This document shows positions 46,281 through 59,319 of a DNA stretch of 64,000 bases, in pieces. The stretch comes from Metallyticus violacea (lineage: Eukaryota > Arthropoda > Insecta > Mantodea > Metallyticidae), in NCBI GenBank assembly GCA_030762175.1, contig CM060842.1, positions 64,589,501-64,653,500 of the forward strand. The letters are read 5' to 3'. The position numbers and the translations under genes are program-made. Under the pieces are notes generated by a model. It did no database searches. It was not told the origin of the DNA and saw nothing but the letters and a program-made list of their open reading frames with translations. Each line of letters begins with the position of its first letter. Position 1 is the first letter of the stretch.

Positions 46281-48051
46281 ATTTCGGTGATTAGTAAGTA
46301 GGTTAGATGGAGATTTGAAGATTTTTTTTTCAAAAATCGTTACATGAGTACAACCACAATAGGATACACCTTGAATGAGTTGAAAAGATTGAAAAGTTCC
46401 ACGCTAATTCCCGAAAAACAAATAAGCACATTGTTCTGGTTTACTACTGAGACCGTCTTCTAGAGAAGGTTTTTCTCTTTGTTCAAGTATATTACTATAT
46501 CCCCTTAGCTTAACCAAAAAGTGCAATATCATTCACAAAAAAAATGCATTTCGACTGGTACCTTTATTTAAAACTTTCTATAACCAAGCCTTGCTGCTTA
46601 ATGCATATCTCTCGTGTTTTATTTCGTAACAAAAAGAAGCAGGCTGAAAAGTGCAGTGTAGTCCTGGCTTAGATTCAAAGCTGACCGACTTTATATAAAC
46701 TGCACATTCTGTAAGGCGGAGGGAGTGACGCACAAGCCCATAGATAGACGGACACAAACACAAATGGACGGGCACCTCCTCCTCCCCCGTGCCGGGAAAG
46801 AGACGCGGAGGATTGCTTTATGTACTGTTCCCTTGGAGTCGCTCCAAAGATATCGCGGCAGACAAAGAGGCTGCACCACAGGGCTGCCAACACAAACAGA
46901 AGGTGTCAGTAAAGTCTACTGTTTCCTTGCCATGAATGCACCGCGACCATAAATTCCTAACCCGGCCTCCGCCACTTCCTTCCTCACCGCATATATTCTG
47001 CTTCCTCTTTTACTTTCTTGATTTCGCGTCCCAGGAAAACCGCTGTGGCAAATCGATATTGACAATAAAGTTTGGCAGGCACAGAGGGGCTTGAATCGGA
47101 GGCCAAAGTCACCTCGAATGTATTCTTCGTAGGTAAGCACAAACAAGTTATCAGTTTTCACTATCAGTTCGTAGATGAATGCCCTCATACTTTTCCGAGT
47201 AATACCAATATATTTGATAGTTTTCTAGTCCAAAATAGAAGGGTAGCTGTGGATTTGTACTTCTATCAAATAAAAATCAGAAATTTCACCTTAGAAGGAA
47301 ATACCCACACTATTTTCTTTTTTTGTAAGTCAATGTGATCAACTCACTTTTCTAAATATTAACACACGTATTCAACAATTTTACATGAAAATCCAAAACA
47401 TTAGGCAAATTCAAGACAGATATTTACTCTTTCTCCGTTTTTAAAGAGCTCAACGCTTCACCTCAAGGGAGCCTAAGTAAAATAGGCGCGCAATATCGTA
47501 AATATGCCTCTGAGAGATCTTTAGTCTCCCCTCTCCCCCCCCCCCCTCTCCTGTGGCTTAGCAATGTCGTAATTTTTAAGCTTAGACACTTAAAATTGGT
47601 TTCCCCCAACGTTCTGCAATTTGAGCGGTTTTCTTACACCTAAAATGCATTTGAAGAATCGTTATGAAATTATTCTTGCGCCCTTGACCTCAAGTATTCA
47701 CGATTAATAGGAAAAGTTCCTTAAATTGCACAAATTCAAGAAGAGGAAATATAATAGGATGACTGGGCATGCTAGAGCTTCTACAAAAACAGGGAAAGGT
47801 TCCTTTTCATCGGGATAGCCTTAAGAATCACCACTTAAATATTGTCATCTTGTCTCCACCATCATAAGCATATAGCCATGTAGGTCTCAGAGGTAAATAC
47901 AGAAAATTATACGTAACTTTTAATTAGGCCGTGGAAAGAATTTAACTCCTTTTAATTTTTTATATATAAAACATTTCCATCTATTTTTGTGATTTAAAAA
48001 ATGAAAAGAATGTGTTTAATAACACGTATCATAGCCCAATTTGGAGAATGA
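46281..48051. other. Region without identified genes
   Basis: 46,690-47,050 is clearly richer in GC than its surroundings and has several short overlapping frames. I found no domain or splice structure that supports a gene. A C run lies at 47,534-47,546. Confidence 0.4.
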
Positions 48052-48396
48052 TATTGCAAACCAGGACCCGCTGACAAAACTTTCCATGAATTAATATACA
48101 AATTAATCGAGCAGGTTCACATCATAGCCAAAAGTATCACAGAGACTGGGAATTCCTACATGAAGTATTCACAGTATTTTGACACCAACATTTCAAATCT
48201 GTCTTTCGGGAGGAAGACGATATGCAAACCAGGACCTACTGACAAATACACTTATCCATGCATTAATGTACAAATTCATCACAGCGTCAAATCCTTCAAA
48301 CATATCATAGCCAAATATTTTGAAGAGACTAAAAATTCCTATTTGAAGTATTCACAACAGTTTGAAGACCGCATCAAAGAAAAATGCTACGGATGA
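48052..48396 (+). other. Open frame with an internally duplicated motif, unknown
   Basis: From just after a stop at 48,049-48,051 to the stop ending at 48,396 the frame is open for 114 codons. It contains CKPGPADK ... HIIAK ... ETGNSYMKYSQYFD and then CKPGPTDK ... HIIAK ... ETKNSYLKYSQQFE. The two CKPGP starts are exactly 168 bp (56 codons) apart and the conserved blocks lie in the same frame. Against a coding role, the middle of the two units (TTTCCATGAATTAATA versus TATCCATGCATTAATG) is read in different frames. It could be a decayed exon or a non-coding tandem duplication. I recognise no family. Confidence 0.3.
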
Positions 48397-49945
48397 TAAA
48401 ATCGGTTTCTCTTTAGACAATTGGGGCTGTATCAACATCAGATATATTACCTTAGAATTGAGAATCTGCTTCTGTTCTATACAAGCACATGCGGCTCTAA
48501 GGATATTGGAAAAATGGTTCTATAGCCTGCATCATTATTAACCTCAGGGGTTAAAGCTTAAATGTTTCATACGCCCTCTTTATGGCTGACTAGACGAAGT
48601 TTTCTTCGCCTTCCTATTACTCTTGTTCTCCTGCTTTATAGAGCTGGATTATTTACATATTCTTATGTTTAGATGTTGACAGAAACTTATCTGTATTTCG
48701 TTAATTTGTGAATAGTACAACAAATATTCAGTCTACGTAGAAAACTAATTTTACTTACATGTATGCTTGGTTTATGTTCATATTTCACTTCTATATATGG
48801 ACTGTTGGTACTTATATTGTTTTGTAAAGATTCAATTGTGAGGCTTTTGTTACTTCTCTCCTAAAATATTCCATTTATTACTCCACGTGTAGTAATTCTC
48901 TCCCTTTTTTATTTTGGTTGCCTGTTAGTGTCAAATTGAAAAAAAAAATATTGAAGAGTTATTGGTAGTTTTGTTTCCTTACCAACTATTATAATTTTGT
49001 TTATTTTCCAAGAACATTTATAAAACAAAAACTTAATGATTAGGTTGTTTTGGACATACGATAAATAAGTGTAATTAATATTTCTATTTTGTAACAAAGT
49101 TAATTAACTGAGTATATAAGCAAATTTATTATTGATGAACAACTTTAATAAGATCAAAAAAAAAAAATACTCTTGTCTGGTAGAAATATAACTCTGCGTC
49201 GCTGGAATGAACCAGAAGCATTTGGTTTCAAACTCATAGCGTCTAGAAAGTGAAGCAGTGGGCTGGCTAACTAGAGTACAACTAAATATGTATAACTGCA
49301 TCCTTTGCAATATGGTATTTCTTAGTATTAAATATTGTACACTTTTGCCTGTATTTTTCCCCATGAATCATTTACCATTTTTTCTTATTACTCGCTAGGA
49401 ACAAAATGTTATACCACTGGGCTCAAAATTATATTTTTATTTACATAAAGGTTCATCTTACCTGTTATATCATTCATTTGTTTTAACGCCGTCTACCCAA
49501 GATCTTCATACCTTCTAAAACTTCTCTTCTTCGTCAAACTCTGATTTGAAAAGTAGCACATAATAGGGAAACAAAACACAATAAAATAGACTGCAGGCTT
49601 CCCATAGGGTAGTACCCATGTGATGCAAATTTAATGAGAACAAACTCTTTACATTAAAGTCAATGAGGAGGAAAATGTAACCGTGGAAAGAATGTTGGCG
49701 TTTCAAACTTTCCCTTGAGTAAGAACTGAGAAAGCATACACTTCAACAGAAGCTCTGCAGATTGTATTTTGTCTTCAGAAAAAACTAAAGAACATTTAAG
49801 ACGTTTGAGCTGATATTTGCTTTGGTTTCTAGTTTATGCACAAGGTTGGTCCACGATTCTACTGAAAATATAATAAATGCACTACGAAAAAATTTGTAGT
49901 TTGTATTTTTTGTATTTATATAAGCATAGCGTAGGAAGTACGGTG
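48397..49945. other. Spacer, nothing identified
   Basis: AT-rich, with only short anonymous frames. Confidence 0.4.
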
Positions 49946-50568
49946 AGGTTATTTGAGTTAGGCGCCGGCACAGCGCGCCTGCATACTAGGAGAATACAAT
50001 CGTCAAGGTTGTGTAATGCATGTGCAGGTAGCAGCTTGTAGTTATTTTGATGAAGGTTTCGTCTGTTACTTTGTGCTTTCATTGTGTATAATTTGTGTAC
50101 TAATTGTTCTTCGTTAATTATGCCATTTTATAAATATAATTTTGATGATACATATGCAAAACTGTTTCTTTCAGAGAAGTGGTAAGGTAATTCGCAAGAA
50201 AATACCCTGGTAACAGTGTTTCAGGTAGAGAAAATTTCATCAACGTATTAAAAAGTTCTGAGAGAGAGGATCTGTCAGTGACAAAAAACGTGCTCCGGAC
50301 CACTGCCGTGTTGTTATAGAAGTTATATGAAATACAGAAATGTCCTATGAATATATCGAAAATGTACTGCCGCTGAGGAACATCATTTTCAAAATGTCTT
50401 ATAACGCATATTAGTGTTTATTATTACCAGTTTTAAATTATTCTATGTTTTAACAACTTTATAAATACTAACCTTACTCGCGGGACTCGTACCTTCCCTT
50501 TCCCGGTGGCAGCGGCTACACTTTTCCAGTAAGCAACCATGCTCAGACGGCCGTAACTCAAATAACCT
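49946..50568. mobile_element. TIR element without coding region
   Basis: AGGTTATTTGAGTTA at the left end is repeated exactly, inverted, at the right end (50,554-50,568). Beyond the 15-bp core, more diverged similarity continues inward for about 50 bp (GCCGGC/GGCCGTC, TGCATACTAGGAGAA/TGCTTACTGGAAAAG). The 623-bp interior has no transposase. I see no clear target duplication. Near the right end on the minus strand, GGTACGAGTCCCGCG resembles a pol III B box, so a SINE-related origin is also possible. Confidence 0.5.
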
Positions 50569-50785
50569 TATTGTATAAGACATTTATCCAGAAATAAATT
50601 ATTTAACGCTGATGCATTATGCTACCTGAACTTCATTCTTAAAATAATTGCATGCAATTTTCCCTCTCCGTTTTTATCATATAATGCCACAGCAGTCAAT
50701 AATCAATTACGGATGAAACCTTGCCATAAATCTTTGCAAGAATAATACTTGTCATCAATGCTGTCATTACATATTTTTAATAATA

Positions 50786-51046
50786 TTTAACGCCCGTTTT
50801 TACTACTGAGGCATCACAGGCGGTGGACATGATGATTCCGAGATGAAATGATACATTGGGAAAGACTTTTTTTTTTTTTTTTTTGAATAAGGAAACGTTC
50901 CTGGCATAAGATTAGGCATTTGCCATTTGTGAGGACTGAGGAACACCTGGAAAAATCTCAGTCAGGGAGGACGGTCCTGGTGGGATTCGAACCCCAGACC
51001 TGGCGCTCACGAGTCCGCGCCTTAACGACCTCGGTCACCCGTGGCG
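50786..51046 (-). mobile_element. SINE family A, copy 2
   Basis: On the minus strand the head reads GGGTGACCGAGGTCGTTAAGG ... CTGGGGTTCGAATCCCACC (B box intact), followed by the family body and ending in AACGGGCGTTAAA. An internal T run of about 18 (50,867-50,884) replaces the usual CTTAAAAATA stretch. Confidence 0.85.
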
Positions 51047-51825
51047 GTACGTATTTTGTGATTTATACAAATTAACTAGGATTTTCATATGAACCTCCTA
51101 TACTCGGTTTCTGCTTAATCTTAAATTTATTAGCTATTTCTATTGTTTTATTATGAATGACAATTCTAGATCTTGTAGTATGCGCTGCTATAAATGTCAT
51201 AACCTTGGTTTTGCTCCCTCGTATTCTCATATTTTCAAATTAGCATTTTAAATATCAGTTGATTTAGATACTATCATCGTCGATGTGCTCAGAATATTGT
51301 CCTTGCTTCAAAAAGGACCGGAATCACCAAAGCGCCCTGTTTCCTGTAGGTTTCCCTTACAGCTGTTCCCTCTTCACCCTCTTTCACATCATCATCTAGC
51401 ACAAATCCGTCGCAAGATGTGCTACTAGAAAATGGAATGCAGCCGGAGTCCCATTGCGGTCAAACAAGAAAAGAGCTGTTTTTAGACATAATACAGGGCC
51501 AAAACAAAATTGTAGCTCTTTAGTAATAGAAGCTTCTGGAGGGGTTTATACAAATTATTGAAATTAATTGAATTTATTTGTACGAGAGATGTTCAATAAA
51601 AACTGAGACTTATGCTGTGAAAACTTTATTGTGAAACAATCAACAAGTATCAAAATATTTCCCTTCAATATAATCACATTAAGACCTATGCTTATTCCAT
51701 TTTCTCACCCAGTTTCGGAAGACATACTCAAATCCATTTTTTAAATAGGCGCTTCGAAATCGCCTCTAAAGCCTTCACTGAGTCATTTTCAGAGTCGAAT
51801 AGTCGTCCATTTTGGTAGTTGGAAA

Positions 51826-51996
51826 CAAAAAAATGTCACACCTTTATCCACCAAACATTTTTTTCATCCTGAAGTACTTTTTCCAACAAAAAATGTGACA
51901 CCTTTATCCACCAAACCTTTTTTTCATCCTGAAGTACTTTTTCCAACAAAAAATGTCACACCTTTATCCACCAAACATTTCCTTCATCCTGAAGTA
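51826..51996 (+). repeat. 60-bp tandem repeat, about 2.8 units
   Basis: The unit AAATGTCACACCTTTATCC ... CATCCTGAAGTACTTTTTCC recurs with a period of exactly 60 bp and one or two differences per unit. The last unit is cut by the SINE at 51,997 and resumes (GTACTTTTTCC) at 52,180. Confidence 0.9.
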
Positions 51997-52179
51997 AATC
52001 CCAAGTATGGCTTCCTTCGGAAGGGAAGTAAAGCCGTGGGTCCCGTGTCGCACATTTAGGCACGAAAAAGAACCTCAAGCCTGAAAGAAGAAGCCTCTGA
52101 GCAAAATTTGTCGGCCATTTCACACCCTGAAACGTTAAAGAGCGTCGTAAATAAGTCAAAGCAAACAAACAATCGTGAG
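51997..52179 (+). mobile_element. SINE family B, 5'-truncated copy inside the mariner
   Basis: It starts AATCCCAAGTATGGCTTCC and carries the family body (GGAAGGGAAGTAAAGCC, GTGGGTCCCGTGTCG, AAGAACCTCAAGCCTGAAAG, GAGCAAAATTTGTCGGCC, ACGTTAAAGAGCG) to an AAATAAGTCAAAGCAAAC tail. It interrupts the 60-bp unit at GAAGTA / GTACTT, so only about 3 bp (GTA) could be duplicated. The head is missing. Confidence 0.8.
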
Positions 52180-52565
52180 GTACTTTTTCCAAAGGTTGCA
52201 AACAGCTCGATTCTCCTGTTTTTGAACAGGAATCTGCAATCTGGAAGCCGTAACATCTTTAAACGATCCTTTAAAATGATGTGAGCTCTTCCAGTTGATA
52301 TGCCCAGCATTTTGTCAAGCTCTCTAAAAGAGAATTCTCGCACCTGATTGCTGCCGCAGTGTTGACACCGATCTCAGTAAAGATGGAGTTGGGGGTTTTC
52401 TCTCCCTTCTTGCAGTTCACAGCTCTCTCGTCATCTCTAAACGCTTTGTGCCAACGGAAAGAACTTGTCCTTAAAGCGCGAGAAAATCTAGAGCTCCAAG
52501 TCGTCCCGCGCTGCCGCGGAAAAAGTCGAATGTAGAGACCCACAGATATAAGTAGATAATAACGC

Positions 52566-52838
52566 GTGACAGGAGTGTTGGTCCAGAGTAGTATTTTAAA
52601 TATGAGGGTACTGGGTTCGAATCCTCGTGTTGTGAAACTTTTTTTTTCCTGCTGGAGTTAAAGGAGATTTGCAACATTACAACGATTTATTTGCCAACAT
52701 AGTACCGATCATATAATCCGCTGTAAATTTATATTTACGTTTTTTTTTCCTGCTGCAGTCAAAGGAGCGTTGTCACCATTAGAGTGATTTACCCGCCTAC
52801 TTAATAGAACACCGTTTCCTATCAATTTATATTTACGA
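52566..52838 (+). mobile_element. tRNA-like SINE (family C) with a duplicated ~100-bp body
   Basis: A B box, GGGTTCGAATCCT, lies at 52,613-52,625 after a tRNA-like head. It is followed by two tandem units (52,638-52,739 and 52,740-52,838), each starting with a T run plus CCTGCTG.AGT.AAAGGAG and ending AATTTATATTTACG. The A box is weak. No other copy is in the window, so the SINE reading rests on the B box and layout. Confidence 0.5.
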
Positions 52839-52839
52839 A

Positions 52840-55800
52840 AAGGGGGTGAGCATTGGCCGTCGGGCAGTAGCTCGCAGAAGCAAACCACTGGATTCACCGG
52901 TATCTAGGATTTACCCAAAGTTAGGTTACGGTTCGTGTGTGTGCATGAATTAATTGTGAATTCCAACAAGATAACGCGAGGTAATAAGTGAAAAACCCAG
53001 TTTCGTAATAAGAAACAATGTATTGCAGCCAGAAGGTTACGGAGGACAACGCATAGGTTACATTATGTTTAACACACACACAGTACACTGTTACAAGTGG
53101 ATGCCTTTTTCTTTTGATTGCGGCTCTAGTCCCTCTCCTTCGTCTTTCGGCACTAAGGAGTTCGGCTCTTTTCGCTGTCGCTCGGAATTGGGGCTCCCGA
53201 AATTTTCTCGTGCATTAAGGGTAAGTACAGAAAAGCCAGAGACATTGTAGACTCACCGTAAGTTCTGCGAAGTTCTTCAAGCCTTTCTGGAGCACTTTTT
53301 TTCAATAGAACACACAACTTAATTGCGCAAGTTGCTCTCGCATTTCTGTCATCTTAAACTTTGGTGGTGTTTCAAGCTATAACCAAGTTCAAGACAAATG
53401 GTTGAGTTTAGAAAAGCACACCGCCTGGCGGCAGTCCAGCGTACTTAAGAGCTTAAGAATCAGCACATTCAAAATTTAGTCTGTCTTTGTCTCACCCTTG
53501 GTATTATACGTTGAACTGTAGAATATGAGAGAACGTAATTCTTACGTAATTTAAGTAAATAATGACTCTTACGTCAAGAAAAATTTCAAATTTTCTTTTT
53601 TACTTTAGGTATCGTTTCTTACAGAAAGAAGCCAAGTCTACAGCTTTAGTCCTCGGATTTCTAAAATAATAATTCTTATCGTAATTTATTTATTTAATTG
53701 TGCTCTTTTGCTATCCATACGAAATATATTGCTTACTTTTAATTATATCTGCATTGCTCTTTAATTATTAAACTAAAATTATAATTGAGAGATGATCATT
53801 ATTAATTCTTTCCTAATCGGGGAAAAGCTACCTAAAACATTCAGTATATGTATTCAGGCTTTCCGATTGAACTGGGTCAGGAAATAATTGGATGAAGCGG
53901 AAGAGAGGAAGGAAAAAATATTAATAATGTACTTTAATGCCGCGTCCACCATATTTCAATCCCGCCTAAGCTTTAACGTTCATTGACAAGTATAAAAACA
54001 TTCACGCGCTTTTCAAAACTCCATGCAGCTGATTTAGCACGTCTTGTGGGCGATGATGTTTCAACTTTTATCCCGCGTGAGGATGTGCGTTATAGGGATC
54101 ATAAATATATCGATGATCAATATGCATACCTGAAAAATAAAACGCAGAAAAGGGAATGTGTTAATAGCATATTTATTGCAAAATGGTGCTATTGCATTGC
54201 CGAATGTATGCATACACCTAATTGAAAGGGATAGAGGTAAAATGGAGCGTGCTAACGAACTAAACGGTTTTGAAAGAACGAGCGAGGTATGCGTTTTAGT
54301 TTTAGTTTTCTTCACATCAGTGAGGCAGTTTGAATTCATTAAATTTGTTCTTTTCTATTTTGTAGCAAAATATAAAACATGTTAATAAAAAGTTAACTAT
54401 GATTGCATGTTCATGATTTATACGGATATTGTTTAATTTGTTATAGAGAAGAGAACGGAGTTGAGGAGGGGTGTGGGTAAAGGGAGGGGGGGCCTCAGAG
54501 ATTCTATGCATGTTGTATATATGTATATGAAATTATTCATAGAAAATGTGTTGTTTAAGTATATTGGTGTGTTTGTGTGTGTATTATATACGAAGGTAAT
54601 TGTAAGAATTTAGATTACCTTTCTTGAGTATTATCTATTTTGATTGTTAAAAGGACGGTATCAGCTTGTGTGACTTATGCGACAGTTATATTTACATTTG
54701 TGAACTTGTAAACCTGCTACATTAAAAACCCATTAGTACTATTAAATAAAGTTATATTGTGAAGATAAACTTTTAAATGTGGGGTTTTTAATTATATAGG
54801 TACTTTATCAGAGATATAGAAAATAGTTTATTTCGACGGCAAACTTTAATGTTTAGGCCTCTTCACCTGCTCCTTTTTCAAAATCTATTCTTCCACTTTT
54901 AGTTCAATTCTGCTATAATCTATTATTTTGCAAAATTGTGACTGTTTTGTTTTTTAGTACTTTACGTTCTTTAAATTTGAGGTAGCCAGCTGATTCTTCT
55001 GTCACCTATTTTTTTAAAACACACTGATATTTACTAATAGTTCCTTCTTGAAGTAATCTCATTTCTGTTGCGTCTTTTTTTTTTATACTTCCTTTTCAGA
55101 GTGCAATTTTCGGATAAGCTTTCTAAAATAGAAAGTCCCATAGCTTTAAATAATTTAAATTGCTGATATTTTATAGCTTTATTTCCCAGTTCTTTATATA
55201 TTCCATTAAAGTTATTAATTTTCTCATTTAAGTAATTTTCTTAGTACATATTTGGGAATTTTTATATTTTTTCTTTTATATTTTATCTTTAGTTTTAAAA
55301 AAATTCTTTACTTTATTTTTTTAAATTTCGGAATTTAATTGTTTTAAAATTGTATATAAATATTTTTTTTTATTTTTCTGATTTATATCCTGTAAAGCTA
55401 ACAGAATCGATGATTAACAAATAGTTCAGTGCATAAATTACCTGGGAGGAAGTCTTTAAATTATTTACAAATATTTAAATATCTGTTTAATACAAAAATT
55501 ACAAATGCCAGCAATAATGGATGAACATTTTTCAGTCTTTGGCTTATAATGCATTTTATTTCGACAAACTGTGTATTCATATTTATATTGAAAAAATATA
55601 CATATATTCAGATATGATTGTTATCTGAAAACTCCTATTTCATTCGTATATTACGCCAAATTGTACAATAAAATTTCAAGAAGCAGTTCACAGAAAGTGA
55701 TGTTTAAAAAGGAGTAGCCTACATATTTCAATTGGTAGCTATTCTTTAATGTCAGAAACTATTACAGAAAGCAATACCAAAGGAAAAAGACAATAAAAAG

Positions 55801-56557
55801 GAACTACCATTTTACATTGAATAATTTACAATGTATAATGGATTAGCCCCAAAAGAGGACTAGACAGTGCTCTTAAATGTTAATTAAATAAAAAAATTCT
55901 CTGAATCTTTGTGAAAAATTATTAAACATTTTAAACAAAAAAAAAAGTTAAATAACTACTCTGAATTTTAGAGTAAATGAATTTTTTAGTGTAAAGATTT
56001 AAACTGTTTGGTGTCGAGTAATTGTGAATATTTGAGCAAACTGAAAACTGTTTATATTGTCATTGGCATATAATAAACAGTTTAGCACGTACATCGATGG
56101 CAAAGTCAAAATATGTACGTAAGTGAATAAAACGTGGCTAACAATAATATTTGGAAAGAAATCTGCAAATCTATCTAATAGCCTTTTTATGTGAAATAAA
56201 ATTCTTAAAATGCTAAAGTTTGAACACCTTATAAGAGAATACCACAATTAATGTGCGAACAAATATGAGAAAAATAAATCTTCATTAATGTGTCCTTTGT
56301 AACACTATAATTTAAAATGTTAACATAAAAATCCCATTGGTGATTTTTTTAAGATATATAATTAATACCAGTGGACCGACCAAGGTCGCAATCAATAAAA
56401 TACTTATGAATTTCATGGAAGCTTTAGAGCTAGTATTAAAATTAAGTTGGGTATCCACAGTTTTCCATTATTTTTACTTAATTTAGCTATAGCTATAGGG
56501 AATTGTGCTGATTGTCTTTAATTATCACAAGTTTTTATGCCTTTCTTTTTTGAATAG
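52840..56557. other. Region without identified genes
   Basis: Mostly very AT-rich. An 80-codon plus frame (53,983-54,225) and short frames elsewhere carry no recognisable domain. Confidence 0.4.
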
Positions 56558-56813
56558 TGTTTAACGCTCGTTTTTACTACTGAAGTACCACAGGCGGTGG
56601 ACACTGTTGATACATGAAATGAAATGATAAATTGGGAAAGGATATTTTTAAGGAAGGAAACATTCCAGGCCTAAGTTTAGGGCACCTCCCTGACATTTGC
56701 AATTTATGAGGACTGAGGAAAACCTGAATCTGGGAGAACGGTCCTGGTGGGAATCGAACTCCAGACCTCCCGCTCACGAGTTCGCGCCTTAACGAATTCG
56801 GCTACCCTAGCGG
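56558..56813 (-). mobile_element. SINE family A, copy 3
   Basis: On the minus strand the head reads AGGGTAGCCGAATTCGTTAAG ... GGAGTTCGATTCCC, a mutated B box. The body is complete, including CCCTAAACTTAGGCCTGGAA and CCTTCCTTAAAAATATCC, and ends AAACGAGCGTTAAAC. Confidence 0.85.
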
Positions 56814-59319
56814 TTTTTCTTAAAATATAAGTCACATACATAGGAATAGTAAGTTCGAAATATGTGAATACACCAAGTAACAGGATCAGGTTGCCCTCTT
56901 TCTCCCTTCTTTTTGACATTTATTCTGGTGCAGTATTACGACTTGGAACTGATTACCAGAGAATTTCTCTTTAAATAGGTAATCTTCTGACAGCACGAAT
57001 GGAATCGGTTCAGACATAAGAATAATAACGAATAATAAACAAGTATTCATTGTCGAGTGTTTATTTATAATTAAATATAGTACATGTTTTTAATACTCTT
57101 TGCAGGTTTTACTCTAAGGTTTCTTTCACTCTTCAAATGACGCCGATTGGCTTGGAACTTAAGGCCAATGAAGCAGTTCCGGAAACTCGCCTCCCCCCTC
57201 CCCCAGACTCGTGCAGCCAGGCTGGCCTTCAGCAATGGCTTATTGACCGATGTAATTATCGCCTCCATGTCGGTCATCAAATAATTTGATGGGTCAATAC
57301 TAACTTAGTAATACATTATGACGGAAAACTGACCCCGGATCCGCAGTACATTTTCACGACTTCCGGTTTCTAATACGTTTAATAAACTTGCGTACTTTAA
57401 AATGATTGCGTGTGTGAAAGATAAAGAGAAAAAGATCAAGAAGTATCTATTTTTACTTATAACAGCTCTTATAATACTCAACACAGTAAAACAATAAAAG
57501 TTCAAGCATTTTTATTAAGTGCGTAGGCCAATTTATTTTTGGGAGTAACTGTTCCCAATATTTTGCACTGGCAGCGGCGTTAAGGCAACTCATTCAACTG
57601 TTTTGTGGACGGGAAGTCGAGTTGGTCGCTTGGTTTAGGGAAGAACTAGGAAAAGTTAAATTGATGTGTCCCAACTGGAGCCAAATAACAAGACGTCACA
57701 ATGTCTCAACGTTCGTGCGTTTCTCACCTTGGTGGAGTTAATAAAAAACAAACTTGGAGTCCCACAGACCCCAGTAGCGTCTCACAAATCTGTCCCAGCC
57801 AAGTAAACTGCAGATCCTGGAGTGTGGCTGACGTCATGCTTAAAGTGACTTATTTATATAGGACAATGTATCGTCTTTGCAGATGATAAGGAGTAATTTT
57901 GTAGGATTTTAAGCGTAGACCAAAAATAAACTAGAGTTTATAAAAATTTGAAAATTTTTCAGTACTTAATGTTGACGTAATGATAACGTTAAGATATCAT
58001 TAAACTTAAGAAAAAACATTCATAAACTGTGTTAAACTGTCTACGTAAGATAAAATAATGTGCAGCATAATCACTGAACGGTTTTAAAGGTAACGAAAAT
58101 AGATAAATAAATCTAGTGAGTGACTGAAGTTTCGTGTATTTTGGTGATTATTTTCCTAATTATGAAGATGAATGTGAAATAATTATATTCTCCCATGACA
58201 TACCCATAAGCAATAAAATTAAGGCAGATGCTACAGAAAATGAAATTATACAATTGAGGTAGTTTATTAGCAAACTACAAATGCAGATGCTCCAGGAAAG
58301 CAGCTACAATCAAGGCAATAGAGGAACTGAAAACTACTTTAGTTAAATTTACCACATATAATTAAAAACCAAAGTATTATCTATATGAAATAACTAAAAA
58401 GATATATAACCGATATATATTACTTATGACGCTTATCTACTACTTAAGGAGGTACGGAATATCTTGACAATATTAAAATGTATTATATGTAAGGAACATT
58501 TTCGCAGTTACTGTACAACCTAGAACACTGAAATTTTCACTGTCTGCGGGTGTAATATCCTTATTATAGCCGAAATAACATTTTTAAAGGAGATGAATAG
58601 TTTTGGAAAAATCTTTATTTTTGCGTCACTTGTTTTCGTATATTTTATAGTATATATTTTTGCCGAATTTTAATTATTTTCCAAATCATTATTTTAGTGT
58701 ATGTAAATCACCTCCACAAACTACTCCTGAATTTTTCAGCTCAAAATATTAATTAACAACTGAGAAAATGTACTTTCGGTAACTGAGCTCCAAAGTTGAA
58801 ACATCATAGAGACCAACATAGGTTGAATCTTGAGAATTCTCTTCATTTTCTAGTTCTAATTCATTTTCGCACCTATTTTGAACTGTGTTGCTTGATTTAT
58901 GAGTTTACTAAGCTTATTTTGGTACTCCTAAGTCTCTCTTCTTCTATTCACTGCATTACATCAAGTGTACTTGAACCAGCACCTAGCCTAAAAACTGCAG
59001 CACTCCACATTTTGTTATAGGTGGCCGAAGCATTTTAATAATTAACATATAAGGCTAGATATCCAGATAACTCAACACAACGAGGAGAAAACTTCCTACA
59101 TTCATATTAGTAAGTAATCGAAAATCGAAAAACGCATTCTGTACCCCTTTAAACCTGAAATTAGCACAAAAAACGCAGATGATACAGAAACGCGCGTGCG
59201 CAACCAGTTTATCAGAATATTTGTGGCTTAGAGGCTCGGTCCTCGTGTAAACTGAAACCCAATCTGAGATCTGTTTAAAACATATCACTCATGCCTGTGC
59301 TTATGAGATCTATTTCACA
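56814..59319. other. Region without identified genes
   Basis: A 69-codon minus frame near 57,071-57,280 sits in a GC-richer patch and includes MEAIITSVNKPLLKASLAA. I cannot assign it. The rest is AT-rich. Confidence 0.4.

Larger units (their letters stand above)
51582..52540 (-). pseudogene. mariner element with HTH domain, internal deletion and nested insertions
   Basis: On the minus strand, RWHKAFRDDERAVNCKKGEK (about 52,480-52,420) is followed one frame over by VREFSFRELDKMLGISTGRA and HIILKDRLKML (52,340-52,265), the helix-turn-helix half of a mariner transposase. The catalytic centre is missing. The C-terminal part reappears at about 51,810-51,640 (RLFDSENDSVKALEAISKR and CDYIEGKYF, like the terminal GDY.E motif). 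The outer end TACGAGAGATGTTCAATAAA (51,581-51,600) looks like a mariner TIR. Between the halves lie a 60-bp tandem repeat and a SINE. The right TIR was not found. Function is lost. Confidence 0.75.

Noticed and set aside
46690..47050. GC-rich patch as a promoter or exon of a host gene
   Set aside because: Composition differs from its surroundings, but no splice-compatible conserved protein segment was seen.
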